Positions 1 to 8,470 of a stretch of 64,000 nt of DNA are shown one piece after another. The DNA is from a virus: positions 124,001 through 188,000 of IMG/VR virus record IMGVR_UViG_3300032315_001715. One strand, given 5' to 3'. Within the stretch, counting starts at the first letter, position 1, and every line of letters begins with the position of its first letter. Under the pieces are notes generated by a model, which saw nothing but the letters and a program-made list of their open reading frames with translations, made no database searches and was not told the DNA's origin. The translations under genes and the position numbers were made by a program.

Positions 1-37
1 CAGCAACCAAGCTTACGATGTATTCCCGTTCAATCAT
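1..37 (-). CDS. 5' end of an unidentified CDS running off the left edge
   Basis: An ATG on the minus strand (35-37) overlaps the TGA stop of the tail-spike gene (34-36) in the ATGA arrangement used throughout this genome. The frame stays open to the window edge and reads MIEREYIVSLVA. Only 12 residues are visible, so no function can be assigned. The coupling to the spike gene suggests another late virion or tail gene. Confidence 0.4.
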   Translation of the reverse strand, partial: MIEREYIVSLVA

Positions 38-1728
38 GCCGGAGTACCATCGTCTAGGTTTATCCATGCGCCATTTTGATAGCCCTGGAATCTATTTGCC
101 GTGGTGTTATAGACCATGTCACCGTTGCTTGCCGTGATTAGATTTCTAGCGGTCGTGGTAAATGACGCCAGCCTAAACGGTGAGGATGTTACATCTACTC
201 GATTTGCTGCTGTAAGCAACAGATTGGTTGCCGACACGATTTCCGGTGTGCCAGCCGATGTGGTTATAACATTACCACCAACATAGAGATTTCCTGCGAT
301 ACCAACACCGCCTGCCACTTGCAGCGCACCGCTAGAGATGCTTGTTGACACCGTTGTGTTGCTGATGATTACTATGTTTGCGCCGTTAAATGTCCCGCTG
401 CCAGCTGGTCCGGTTGGTCCAGTTGCACCGCCGCTACCCGCTCCGCCGGCTGGCCCAGTTGGTCCAGTTGCACCGCCGCTACCCGCTCCGCCGGCTGGCC
501 CAGTTGGTCCAGTTGCACCCAGGCTTCCCGGTATGTTGATCACCTGCGGATCAAGCGTGATGTTGGTTGATCCAAGATCGATTACATTGAGAACCGTGTC
601 AAAAACGTCGCCAATGCTGGAACACAGTGATGTGCCTAAATCCCACAATATCGGGCTGTCAGACAGCGAAACACCGCAGTTCTTAAACGAGTTACCTATC
701 GATGTAATGCCCGGATTCGGGCTATACACCTGTATTCCTCCGGAATCAATCGTGTCAAACACCGACTGAGATACAGTTGTGTAAGAAGGACCGTCATACC
801 CCGTGGCAAGATAATCCGATCCCACGCAGATACCGGAATATAATTCGTAAAACCAACACCTCGACATCCTGGTGTGTTCTACCGGATCGTCTGCATAGAT
901 ACCATATGTGAAGTTGCCAAAGTCACAATCCACAAACTGTGAATCATAGGTAGGTGTTGCGTCGCCAATGCTTTGCAACCTCACCGCTGCATGCGCATCA
1001 GTTGTGAGATCGCCCGAAGAATACCCGCCGACAAATCGAATCGACTCAAGTCGAACTCCCTGGTATCTAACTAGATTACACGCATCGATCTTTAAACCGT
1101 CCGTGCTGAGTGTCATGTTTCCTAACAGGATCCGTGTTGGAAGCTGTGCGCTACCGAGGCCTATGTTAGCAGCGGTTTGACCGAGGCTGTCGGCGGTGAT
1201 AAACATTGATGATCCAGAAAAACCAGCATCTGCTACGATGATGGTTTTATCAATGCCGTCTCCTATCAACGTTACATATGGGTACAGTAATATTGGTTGT
1301 GAAATACGATAAATACCAGCCGGCATCCTAAGTAGAACGCGCAATCCGGCATTTGTTGGGGTTGTTGTGCCAGATCGTCCAAGCATCTCAGCAATAGCAG
1401 CATTGATAGCAATCGAATCGTCAGATTCTCCGTCGCCAGTAGCACCGAAATCTTTAACACTTGCTGCATCGTTGAGCTTTTGCCCAATCGACCGTATGGC
1501 GCTTGAATCCAAGGTCGTGTCAAAGGTACGGAACTTGGTTATGATTAGATCAGTGTTTGGACCGTGTTCTGTTAAAACCGCGGTATTTTGACCAAAGCCG
1601 GGTGCATTGCCAATGAAAAGTTCTCTGGTATCCAAGCACCAGCCGAACTCACCCTCGGCTAATGCCGGGGGCAAATCAGCCCTGAGACCTCGTCTCTGTT
1701 GCATTCTAGAGATTGATGTGATGGCCAT
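34..1728 (-). CDS. Tail spike/fibre with pectate-lyase-like beta-helix and collagen-like repeats
   Basis: This 564-residue protein is probably a receptor-binding or glycan-degrading tail spike or fibre. Residues 1-55 (RRG..ADLP..AEGEFGW.LDT.ELFIG) match the N-terminal domain common on phage fibres that bind the virion. From about residue 88, the VKDFGATGDGESDD segment is the classic start of a phage pectate_lyase_3 right-handed beta-helix. A Gly-Pro-Thr/Ala collagen-like stretch follows near residues 403-443. The C-terminus (about 530-564, GDMVYNTTANRFQGY.NG.W) is a small distal-fibre module. A late promoter motif lies 28 nt upstream and AGGAAG serves as ribosome site. The enzymatic specificity cannot be read. 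Confidence 0.8.
   Translation of the reverse strand: MAITSISRMQQRRGLRADLPPALAEGEFGWCLDTRELFIGNAPGFGQNTAVLTEHGPNTDLIITKFRTFDTTLDSSAIRSIGQKLNDAASVKDFGATGDGESDDSIAINAAIAEMLGRSGTTTPTNAGLRVLLRMPAGIYRISQPILLYPYVTLIGDGIDKTIIVADAGFSGSSMFITADSLGQTAANIGLGSAQLPTRILLGNMTLSTDGLKIDACNLVRYQGVRLESIRFVGGYSSGDLTTDAHAAVRLQSIGDATPTYDSQFVDCDFGNFTYGIYADDPVEHTRMSRCWFYELYSGICVGSDYLATGYDGPSYTTVSQSVFDTIDSGGIQVYSPNPGITSIGNSFKNCGVSLSDSPILWDLGTSLCSSIGDVFDTVLNVIDLGSTNITLDPQVINIPGSLGATGPTGPAGGAGSGGATGPTGPAGGAGSGGATGPTGPAGSGTFNGANIVIISNTTVSTSISSGALQVAGGVGIAGNLYVGGNVITTSAGTPEIVSATNLLLTAANRVDVTSSPFRLASFTTTARNLITASNGDMVYNTTANRFQGYQNGAWINLDDGTPA
402..517 (-). repeat. 45-bp tandem repeat encoding collagen-like Gly-X-Y
   Basis: A 45-nt unit recurs almost exactly: agttgcaccgccgct begins at 421 and 466, and agttgcacc again at 511. 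It encodes the 15-residue unit GATGPTGPAGGAGSG. The near-identity at DNA level indicates recent slippage or duplication. Copy number is therefore likely to vary between relatives, changing the length of a flexible or trimeric collagen-like stalk. Confidence 0.85.
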
Positions 1729-1755
1729 TTGTTTACTTCCTGGACGCGTATGGTA

Positions 1756-1762
1756 TATTTAG
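1756..1762 (-). promoter_or_regulatory. Late promoter motif CTAAATA (tail spike)
   Basis: The minus strand reads CTAAATA, close to the T4 late sigma gp55 box TATAAATA, 28 nt before the spike start codon. The same motif at the same distance precedes most virion genes here. Confidence 0.6.
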
Positions 1763-1780
1763 TTGAAAATCGTTTGTCGG

Positions 1781-1808
1781 TTGATCCTGTTCGAAAAGGT
1801 GCTATAAT
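1781..1808 (+). promoter_or_regulatory. Sigma70-like promoter TTGATC-N16-TATAAT
   Basis: TTGATC (1781-1786) and a perfect TATAAT (1803-1808) are separated by 16 nt. They lie just upstream of the AGGAGA ribosome site and ATG of the nucleotidyltransferase gene. This suggests early expression by host sigma70 RNA polymerase. Confidence 0.65.
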
Positions 1809-1828
1809 TTGCGCAAGGAGATAGCGAC

Positions 1829-2968
1829 ATGGTTGCCAATATCATCACGACAGCGTTGCTTGAGCTGCAAACGCTGTTCAACGCAAAGGGATTTGACATC
1901 CGCTTGGTTGGCGGCTGCGTTCGTGATCTCATAGCCGGCGTTGCTCCCAAGGACGTGGACCTTTGCACGGATGCAGATCCGGCAGAGCAGGTGCAGATCT
2001 ACCAGGATGCTGGCATCCGCTACATCGAGACCGGTATCGAACACGGTACGGTAACCGTGGTGTTGGATGGTATCCAATACGAGATCACCAGCCTGCGCTT
2101 GGATGTTGAGACCGACGGCCGGCGAGCCACGGTGGCATACACGCGCGATTGGATCAAGGATCTCGAGCGACGGGATTTCACCATCAATGCCATGAGCCTC
2201 ACCTTTGACGGCGAGCTAATTGACCCATTCAATGGGCTCAAGGACCTTCGCGAAGGCTTGGTTGCATTCGTGGGCGATGCCGAAACACGAATCCGCGAGG
2301 ACTACCTGCGCATCCTGCGTTGGTTCCGTTTCCGTGGTCGCTTTGGCATGAGCATGAGCTACTCCGCCCGGCGTGCCATCGAAAAGCTGGCACCGGGGTT
2401 GCAGGGCATCAGCCGCGAGCGTGTGTGGAGCGAGGTCAGCAAGATCATCGCCGGCAAGGATGGTCCTTACATCATGCTGGAGATGCATCAGATGGGCGTG
2501 GCCCGGTATATCGATCTTCCGGACGAGGTGGATTGGATTCATTTTGCCGAGGAGGTATCCGAGATCACTCGAAATCCGGTTACGCTCATGGTCGCGTTCT
2601 ACGACGAGGAAGCCGAGCAAATCCTTCGCAAGTGGAAGGCCAGCGGCGCGGAAATCCGCCTGGCCGAAAAGCTGAGATGGAGCACCGGCAGCCGCAAGGA
2701 CGTCAGCCCGTTTTATGCCATGGCGGTTCTCGGTTGGACCCGAGAGGATGCCCTCGAGCTTGCTGCCATCATTCAGATGGATGCGTTTGAGCGTGCGGTG
2801 CTAGCAGAATGGCCGGTGCCGGTGTTCCCGGTCAGCGGCAACGATCTCCTTGCCGCAGGCCTTGCACCCGGTCCGGAGTTCAGCCGGCGCATCGGCATCA
2901 TGAAGAATCGATGGGCCGATACCGGCTATACGGCCAGCAAGCAAGACCTGATGATCTTGTTTGATTAA
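1829..2968 (+). CDS. CCA-adding/poly(A) polymerase-type tRNA nucleotidyltransferase
   Basis: This 379-residue class II nucleotidyltransferase probably adds or repairs the 3' CCA of tRNAs, using CTP and ATP. The head domain shows GGCVRD (28-33), the metal-binding DVD (42-44), the ERRDFTINAM motif (113-121) that accepts incoming nucleotides, and the REDYLRILR..RF neck helix (156-168). The length is near the bacterial CCA enzyme norm. A sigma70-like promoter and a strong AGGAGA site precede it, and a hairpin follows. Its GC-rich codon use differs from the AT-richer neighbours, which hints at a separate origin. A poly(A) polymerase or CC-adding role cannot be excluded. A second, shorter homologue lies at 62382-63140. 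Confidence 0.9.
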   Translation: MVANIITTALLELQTLFNAKGFDIRLVGGCVRDLIAGVAPKDVDLCTDADPAEQVQIYQDAGIRYIETGIEHGTVTVVLDGIQYEITSLRLDVETDGRRATVAYTRDWIKDLERRDFTINAMSLTFDGELIDPFNGLKDLREGLVAFVGDAETRIREDYLRILRWFRFRGRFGMSMSYSARRAIEKLAPGLQGISRERVWSEVSKIIAGKDGPYIMLEMHQMGVARYIDLPDEVDWIHFAEEVSEITRNPVTLMVAFYDEEAEQILRKWKASGAEIRLAEKLRWSTGSRKDVSPFYAMAVLGWTREDALELAAIIQMDAFERAVLAEWPVPVFPVSGNDLLAAGLAPGPEFSRRIGIMKNRWADTGYTASKQDLMILFD

Positions 2969-2974
2969 CCCATT

Positions 2975-3005
2975 GCAAGTGCGGGAGATTTTCTCCCGTA
3001 CTTGC
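2975..3005 (+). terminator. Hairpin after the CCA enzyme gene
   Basis: GCAAGTGCGGGAG and CTCCCGTACTTGC form a 12-13 bp stem with one mismatch around an ATTTT loop, 7 nt after the stop codon. No long U tract follows, so it may be a processing or attenuating hairpin rather than a full terminator. Confidence 0.55.
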
Positions 3006-3020
3006 GGTGTTTGTCCTCTG

Positions 3021-3027
3021 GTAAATA
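3021..3027 (+). promoter_or_regulatory. Late promoter motif GTAAATA
   Basis: GTAAATA lies 18 nt before the GGAGGA ribosome site and ATG of the three-gene operon at 3046. It is the same box seen before gp15-like (60715) and the gp16-like gene (40238). Confidence 0.5.
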
Positions 3028-3045
3028 CCCACGGAGGATCAGTTG

Positions 3046-3564
3046 ATGCGCATATCTGAGATACTAGAAACCGCCGGAGTTGGATTGGTTGTACCCGGTG
3101 TTAACATGCCGAAGGGCATGCACCCAGATGAGATCCGGAGACAGGCGGCTAAGTTTGGCAACCAAGTTAGCAAGGACGGAGTCCCTCCTATTGCCAGTAC
3201 CAATGGCGACGATGCCTTAGAGGAAATCACCGACGACGATGTGATCGAGGGCTGGAGCAAGAAATACAAAAACAGCATCAATTGCAGCAATCCAAAAGGT
3301 TTTAGCCAGCGTGCCCATTGTGCTGCACGTCGCAAGAGACAACGAGGTGAAGCAACCAGCAGCCGTAGCGTAAATGAAACCGCGGTTGATGAATCTAACA
3401 CGCTGGTTGAAAAAAAGAAAAAGCCCAAGCCTACCAATCCGGCACTGTGGAGCAGAGCTAAATCGGCCGCCCGAAGCAAGTTTGAGGTGTACCCGTCTGC
3501 CTATGCCAACGCATGGGCGTCTAAATGGTATAAGAATCACGGCGGTGGATGGAGAATGGGATGA
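3046..3564 (+). CDS. DUF5872-like basic protein, candidate internal head protein
   Basis: The 172-residue product starts at the ATG 8 nt after GGAGGA; a TTG one codon earlier is less likely. It is Lys/Arg-rich and has two recognisable segments. One is near 62-102 (EGWSKKYKNSI-C--PKGFSQ-AHCAARRKRQRG). The other is a C-terminal segment (SRAKS.ARSKF.VYPSAYANAWASKWYK) typical of DUF5872 proteins in phages and viruses. The N-terminus MRISEILE-T resembles T4 capsid-targeting peptides that end in an (I/L)-x-E protease site. Function is unknown; packaging in the head and injection is an inference. It overlaps the next gene by ATGA. Confidence 0.75.
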   Translation: MRISEILETAGVGLVVPGVNMPKGMHPDEIRRQAAKFGNQVSKDGVPPIASTNGDDALEEITDDDVIEGWSKKYKNSINCSNPKGFSQRAHCAARRKRQRGEATSSRSVNETAVDESNTLVEKKKKPKPTNPALWSRAKSAARSKFEVYPSAYANAWASKWYKNHGGGWRMG

Positions 3565-3857
3565 GGATTTCAGATATAGATCCGTTGTTCGAAGCATACC
3601 AAGGTGGATTGCGCAAGTGGTTTAAACAAAAATGGGTGAACATCGGCAAGAAGAAGGGCGGTAAACATCCTGAGTGCGGTACCAGTGGTGAGGACAAAGC
3701 TTATGCCAAATGCGTACCGGCCGCCAAAGCCGCATCGATGAGCAGCAAGGACAAAGCGTCAGCAGTTAGGCGAAAACGGGCCGCACAGTCTGCGGCTGGT
3801 AGGTCAGGCAAAGACAAGCCGGGAAGCGGTAAGAAACCAATAAGAGTTAGAACCTAA
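3561..3857 (+). CDS. DUF6321-like Lys-rich small protein, candidate internal head protein
   Basis: This 98-residue basic protein is read from the ATG that overlaps the preceding stop (ATGA); an in-frame ATG four codons earlier also exists. The core has the DUF6321 pattern: W..IGKKKGGKHPECGTSG, then AKCVPAAKAASMS and SAVRRKRAAQ. The conserved Cys pair could bind metal. The N-terminus MRISDIDPLFE-A again ends in an L-x-E site. It is coupled on both sides to small genes with similar N-termini. Biochemical function is unknown. Confidence 0.75.
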   Translation: MRISDIDPLFEAYQGGLRKWFKQKWVNIGKKKGGKHPECGTSGEDKAYAKCVPAAKAASMSSKDKASAVRRKRAAQSAAGRSGKDKPGSGKKPIRVRT

Positions 3858-4036
3858 TGAAGATACGAGATTTAATCGCCGAATCTGCATATGACGGATC
3901 AAACATCAGTGTCACTGGAACCGAAAAATCCATGTTACAACGTAAGTTAAACATACGCCCTGGTACTCCAGAATGGTTTAAGCTTTGGTTTTCTAGACCA
4001 TATCTAACCAATGAAAAACCGGTCGATGATAACTAA
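3857..4036 (+). CDS. Small protein with T4-IP-like N-terminus
   Basis: A 59-residue ORF begins with an ATG sharing one base with the preceding TAA. The start MKIRDLIAE-S is very close to the capsid-targeting peptide of T4 internal proteins (MKTYQEFIAE-A). The C-terminal part contains RPGTPEWFKLWFSRPYLT, a recurrent phage motif of unknown role. It completes a three-gene coupled operon of small head-protein candidates. Confidence 0.65.
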   Translation: MKIRDLIAESAYDGSNISVTGTEKSMLQRKLNIRPGTPEWFKLWFSRPYLTNEKPVDDN

Positions 4037-4107
4037 ATCTTGGACTAATTTTTCAGCGATAACACCATTATCTTGCTAAATCATACCGCAATATAAACCC
4101 TCGTAAA

Positions 4108-4135
4108 TTGACCCAATTAGCCACGTCCGATAATA
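4108..4135 (+). promoter_or_regulatory. Possible sigma70-like promoter
   Basis: TTGACC (4108-4113) is followed by GATAAT (4129-4134) after 15 nt, or by ATAATA after 16 nt. It sits directly before the 2OG-oxygenase-like gene, which has no late motif. The short spacer limits confidence. Confidence 0.4.
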
Positions 4136-4144
4136 CTCATTTAC

Positions 4145-4735
4145 ATGCTTGAAGATCACAAAATCTGCTATTTTACAATAGAGTTGCCAAAGAACCCGAT
4201 ACGCCAGGGAACAACGTGGCCCGTTGCTGCGATCGGGAACAGCCTCGTGTCGAGGCATGGACAAGAGATTCTCTCGGATGAGATCAATGAAATATTTTCC
4301 AAATGCGGATTGATCCCGGATTCGGTATTGCTATGGACATGGAACAACCGTACCGACGGTTCTGATCATTATGCTATACACTCCGACGGACATTATACCA
4401 TGCACAATCAACGACATTGTGCGATGAACTGGCTTATCAGCGGAGCTAGCATGGTTGAATGGTGGAGCTTTAACGGAGCCACGCCAGTGTTGACCAATAA
4501 GGTCAACGAATCATTTTCATTAACGGAATGGCACTATAACAGCAGCGAGCCAACCAAGATCACCGAATGGAACGGTGAATCACCTGCGGTATTGAACATC
4601 AAACAACCGCACAGTGTTAGGGTGTTACCAAGCGCAACTGGTCCTAGAACCAGTGTAACCATTCGATTCAAGAAAAATCCACCAATTAGCGAAATGCTGC
4701 TGAGGCTTAATCAACGGATCATCAGGCTATCATGA
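4145..4735 (+). CDS. 2OG-Fe(II) oxygenase-like protein
   Basis: This 196-residue protein has the facial-triad order of the 2-oxoglutarate/Fe(II) dioxygenase or Asp/Asn beta-hydroxylase fold. H79-S-D81 lies within DHYAIHSDG, a distal H156 within QPHSVRV, and R168/R174 in RTSVTIRF could bind the 2OG carboxylate. It is separate from the 43-51 kb island but of the same broad class as three proteins there. It has a possible sigma70 promoter, and its 3' end lies in a hairpin shared with the convergent exonuclease gene. Substrate is unknown. Confidence 0.6.
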   Translation: MLEDHKICYFTIELPKNPIRQGTTWPVAAIGNSLVSRHGQEILSDEINEIFSKCGLIPDSVLLWTWNNRTDGSDHYAIHSDGHYTMHNQRHCAMNWLISGASMVEWWSFNGATPVLTNKVNESFSLTEWHYNSSEPTKITEWNGESPAVLNIKQPHSVRVLPSATGPRTSVTIRFKKNPPISEMLLRLNQRIIRLS

Positions 4736-4743
4736 TCCGTTGA
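4711..4743. terminator. Bidirectional hairpin between convergent genes
   Basis: TCAACGGATCAT (4711-4722) pairs perfectly with ATGATCCGTTGA (4732-4743) around a 9-nt loop. The stem contains the stop codon of the upstream plus-strand gene and abuts the stop of the minus-strand exonuclease. There is no U tract. Confidence 0.5.
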
Positions 4744-5430
4744 TCAGCCAACCTCATGATATTGTGCAACTCGTTGCCACCAAATATCGACATAAGTCTT
4801 AAACTCGTCACCTTGTAGAATCCAGCGTTGGGGTTCTAGGTCCTTTGAACACATGAGTATCACCCCCTGCTGTATGTCAGTTCCGTGGACCGCATTGTGT
4901 GCTGATGCATATGCAGCAAGCTGCACCTTGTAATCCTGGACCCTGTCATCGGTCTTGGGACGATTGGTTTGTTTGAAATCGATGATGCTGGGAATGCCTT
5001 GGTAGAGACCAACCATGTCAGTGGTACCAGCATATAATTCCGGGTAATATAACGGCGTTTCTAACCCCCATACCTCATCTAGGCATGGTTTGAGATATGT
5101 TTCCAATATCACTGCGGCCATTTTAAAACTATGACGATGATAAAAATTAGTACCCGGTATTGGATTTTCTCCGCGGAGATGTCGTTCTAAGAAACTATGC
5201 ATCAGGGTACCGCGAAAGGCCGCTTCCTGGGTGATCTCAGCGGCCTTTTTTTCGCCAATGCTTCGGCGCCAAGAAGCCAGTGCCTTTTTTGATTCCTCAG
5301 ATTTGGTTTTATCTAATATGGTAGTGACGCTCGGAAGTTTGTTACCGAAAGGATCTACATATTTTCGTCCGTCTGGACCGCCGTCTTCGCGTTTTAGTTT
5401 CGAATATGTGTGTCGTTCAACCAGTTTCAT
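4744..5430 (-). CDS. PD-(D/E)XK family exonuclease
   Basis: This 228-residue nuclease resembles the RecB/MGME1-type exonucleases of phages. Visible motifs are SVTTIL (34-39), RGTLMHSFLE (73-82), ELYAGTTDMVG (about 130-140), the catalytic IIDFKQ (148-153, D and K of the D...DxK core) and QLAAYASAH (169-177). It likely trims or degrades DNA in recombination, or degrades host DNA. It is convergent with the 2OG-like gene. The ribosome site is weak. Confidence 0.8.
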   Translation of the reverse strand: MKLVERHTYSKLKREDGGPDGRKYVDPFGNKLPSVTTILDKTKSEESKKALASWRRSIGEKKAAEITQEAAFRGTLMHSFLERHLRGENPIPGTNFYHRHSFKMAAVILETYLKPCLDEVWGLETPLYYPELYAGTTDMVGLYQGIPSIIDFKQTNRPKTDDRVQDYKVQLAAYASAHNAVHGTDIQQGVILMCSKDLEPQRWILQGDEFKTYVDIWWQRVAQYHEVG

Positions 5431-5451
5431 TTGTTGATTATACGATCCATT

Positions 5452-5973
5452 TCAGTCGAGCTGTAATATAAAACTCGCATTAAGACCATTTCTTCGTTGG
5501 CGTTCAAGCTCCTTAAACTCTCCCAAAGTTTTTACTCCGATATGTTGGCTCATCGACATCAGAGTTTGTGTTGTGTCGTTGTTAGATGTGATCGGAGAGT
5601 TAGTTAGATAGATGACCCCGCTAGCAAGCTGTGCCCAGTACCATCCTTCCTTGATTTCCAACAACGTTGACCCCGTTTTTAACCAGCCATCACCGATGCT
5701 AACGATCTTGAATACTTGGCATGATTGTTCGTCGCCGTTTGGTTGATCAACATGATCCCGTTGCATGAGATCGGCGACCTTTTCAGCTAGGGTGGCTTTC
5801 TTCTGTTCCTCTCCAAAAAGATTAATCAACAGCAAACCTCTTATCACGTCCGGTTTTTCATGTAATGCCCGGATATCGTCTTCGCTCATTGATCTAGATC
5901 TACGAATCAATTCCTGTATTCTTGGTTTCTTGCTGGCCAATAATAATTGATCAGGACCATACATGGATCTCAT
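5452..5973 (-). CDS. Hypothetical protein downstream of the GSGY-repeat virion protein
   Basis: The 173-residue protein is not recognised. The N-terminal half (1-75) is helical and charged, and the C-terminal half (80-150) looks beta-rich (VFKIVSIGDGWLKTGSTLLEIKEGWYWAQL). It starts 5 nt after the stop of the 830-residue virion gene, so it probably belongs to the late operon. No enzymatic motif is visible. Confidence 0.6.
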   Translation of the reverse strand: MRSMYGPDQLLLASKKPRIQELIRRSRSMSEDDIRALHEKPDVIRGLLLINLFGEEQKKATLAEKVADLMQRDHVDQPNGDEQSCQVFKIVSIGDGWLKTGSTLLEIKEGWYWAQLASGVIYLTNSPITSNNDTTQTLMSMSQHIGVKTLGEFKELERQRRNGLNASFILQLD

Positions 5974-5977
5974 CGGA

Positions 5978-8470
5978 TTACCAAAGAATCTTCCACATTA
6001 TCGTTGCATTTGTCGACGGATTCGTTAAACGATTGATCTGATAACCTAGATTGGTAAAATACGTGATGATGGTATCCATCCTATCAATGTATGGTCTTGA
6101 CAGCTGATTGTTGCTGAGTTCCTGATTCTTCCACGCTTTAAAATAATCACGGCTATCTGGATATAGCCTAATACCAAATGTACCAACTCCGGCCCCAATT
6201 GATGCTGTTGCGGTTGATTGGATTCCGCCGGTGATTTGCGGCGGTGCAAGCGTTATGTTAGGTGTTGTTTCATATCCGTCACCGCCCGAAGTAACCGCAA
6301 TATTTGCAATGCTGTAGCCTCGCTGCGGTATCGTAACCGGAGGTACCGGAGTTCCGATTTGATACGGTCCTGGTATGAGATATACCGTTGGATCGGCTGT
6401 ATAGTTAACACCTTGATCAATTACCACGATACGATCTATGGTCGTTGCAGCCAGAACGGATACAGCAAGCGCGTCTCCGTCGATGGTCACCGCTGGAGGT
6501 ACATTGTAACCAGAACCGTTGGTCAACACTGAGATCGATTGTAATGTGGTCGATGCTAGCTCGCCGACAGCATCGGCGTCGATGCCGTCGCCAGCAATAG
6601 TGATGATCGGCAGATTGGTATAACCTGATCCAGGTGTTATCACGTCGATCGAAGTGATCTGGTCACCGACGATGTTTGCGGTTGCGGTGGCGTTTACCGA
6701 TGCACCGCCACCGGTTATGGTAACCGTGGCATAACTATAACCGGAACCCGTACTAATCATGTTTATCGAGAACAGTGAGGTCGGCGATAGAATTGCGGAC
6801 GCGGTTGCACCAGATCCGTTGGAAACGGTAACGTTTGGTATCGAGGTATAAAGGGTTCCCGGCACCAACACATCAAACGTCGATACATTACCGGATGATA
6901 GTACCGCACTAACCACCGCGGCTGTACCCCCCGTTAACGGCGGCTCAACTGCCACCACCGGCGGAACCGAATAACCCGACCCAGCCGTTAACACTCCGAC
7001 ATCGTTAACTCCCATAACAAGATTAAATGCAGCCAGTGTTCCGCTACCCCCGTTTACCGGATTTGATTCCAATCCCGGAAGGGCGGTATATGAACCGCCG
7101 GATTCCAGGGAATAGCTTTGTATTCTCCCTTGTGTATCAACCGCAGTAACACGTATGTAGGAATTTTCAGTTGCAACTCCGCCAGCTATCAACAGGTAGT
7201 CATCCTTGCTATAGTTGATACCGGATGATGTCATTTGTACAGAAACGACCTTCATTGATACCGTTCCCGCAGCGGCCCCTGATCCAACCGCTGTTATCGT
7301 CACCGATGGTACCGACACATAGTAATCATTCTCAACGATTTCTATAGAGTTGACGCTCGACGGGGTCATGCTAGCAATGGCAGTTGCACCATTACCGCTA
7401 TCAAAGGTCACCGAGGTTACTCCTACGTAACCATATCCGGTGTTGGTGATCAACACGGAGGTTACTGCTCCGCCGGTAACCATTGCTACCGCTTCGGCAC
7501 CGACACCGGATGGGTCCTGTATGACCACCCGCGGGGGTGCGGTGTAGCCGAGGCCCGCTGATGATATGGAAATTTCCTTGATACCCATTGTAAGATTAAC
7601 CGTAGCACCGGTGCCACCGCCGGGTAACACGGTTGTGGTTGCCCCGACTAGACCCGGTATGACCGTATAGTTACCAGGATTTGACAACACCAATGATTGT
7701 ATTTCACCGTTGGCATTAACACCTGATACCAGGGCCGTTGCAGCAACGCCAGTACCGCCTACTACCGTTATTATGTCGCCGAGATGATAGTCCATACCAG
7801 AGTTGTTAATGCTTATCCCAACCGCCGTGTATCTTACGGTATCGATGGTTGCACCAGATCCCTGGGCCACGATTTGTACCGTCGGTTGATCAGAATAACC
7901 TGCACCACCGGTGGTGTTTGCAATTGCAACAACGCTGCCCCATGATGCTAGGTATGCTCTCGCTGTTGCCGATACCGTTGGATTTCCACCGGATATGGTT
8001 ACCAACGGCGGTTGTATGTATCCGCTACCTTGTTCAGTAATGGTTATCGCTGTCAGACCCGACGTTACGTCAATCGGAACCGGACGGCCGGATAATGCAT
8101 CCGCATAGCTTGCGGCTAGCTTTATGTGATCAGGATCAACATATATCGCATAGTAATACGCATTGCTTTTTAGAGGTGCAGGAAGGGCTACCGTGCTCGA
8201 TAGGGTTATCGTATCTCCAGTTGAAAAATTATGATTCGGTATGTAAAGCTGATCAGTTAAAGGATCTATGGTCCATACCTGGTTGAACAACGCCGCACTG
8301 TTGGTCATCGGGGTATTGTTTGAAACCGTAGCTTCAAACAACCCCAGCTTAACGGCATCAAGTATTACTGATTCGATACCCCGTGCTTCGTCGTGTACGG
8401 CTCGATCTCGAAGAGGACTGTTCCTGGCTTCGTCGGCAGTGAGAAATACGCATGATCTAGACGTTGCCAT
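5978..8470 (-). CDS. Large repetitive virion protein with GSGY-type beta repeats
   Basis: The 830-residue protein starts with an unusual N-terminal domain (FLTADEARNSPLRDRAVHDEARGIE) seen in tail-associated proteins. About residues 140-740 are many degenerate copies of GSGYxxxPxVxIxGG..A.A, each 25-40 residues. The C-terminal domain (FGIRLYPDSRDYFKAWKNQ...) ends in MWKILW. The repeats should form an extended beta structure, consistent with a fibre, baseplate-peripheral or adhesin-like virion part. AGGGGA precedes the start, which overlaps the stop of the previous gene. The same repeat type occurs in the sheath (52245-56279) and in 25253-26347. Confidence 0.7.
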   Translation of the reverse strand: MATSRSCVFLTADEARNSPLRDRAVHDEARGIESVILDAVKLGLFEATVSNNTPMTNSAALFNQVWTIDPLTDQLYIPNHNFSTGDTITLSSTVALPAPLKSNAYYYAIYVDPDHIKLAASYADALSGRPVPIDVTSGLTAITITEQGSGYIQPPLVTISGGNPTVSATARAYLASWGSVVAIANTTGGAGYSDQPTVQIVAQGSGATIDTVRYTAVGISINNSGMDYHLGDIITVVGGTGVAATALVSGVNANGEIQSLVLSNPGNYTVIPGLVGATTTVLPGGGTGATVNLTMGIKEISISSAGLGYTAPPRVVIQDPSGVGAEAVAMVTGGAVTSVLITNTGYGYVGVTSVTFDSGNGATAIASMTPSSVNSIEIVENDYYVSVPSVTITAVGSGAAAGTVSMKVVSVQMTSSGINYSKDDYLLIAGGVATENSYIRVTAVDTQGRIQSYSLESGGSYTALPGLESNPVNGGSGTLAAFNLVMGVNDVGVLTAGSGYSVPPVVAVEPPLTGGTAAVVSAVLSSGNVSTFDVLVPGTLYTSIPNVTVSNGSGATASAILSPTSLFSINMISTGSGYSYATVTITGGGASVNATATANIVGDQITSIDVITPGSGYTNLPIITIAGDGIDADAVGELASTTLQSISVLTNGSGYNVPPAVTIDGDALAVSVLAATTIDRIVVIDQGVNYTADPTVYLIPGPYQIGTPVPPVTIPQRGYSIANIAVTSGGDGYETTPNITLAPPQITGGIQSTATASIGAGVGTFGIRLYPDSRDYFKAWKNQELSNNQLSRPYIDRMDTIITYFTNLGYQINRLTNPSTNATIMWKILW

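Noticed and set aside
402-517. Short tandem repeats considered as a CRISPR-like array
   Set aside because: The repeats are contiguous coding Gly-X-Y units without spacers and lie inside the spike gene.
5437-5442. TATAAT just before the PD-(D/E)XK exonuclease start
   Set aside because: No -35 element at 16-18 nt, and transcription would start at the ATG; probably a chance AT-rich match.
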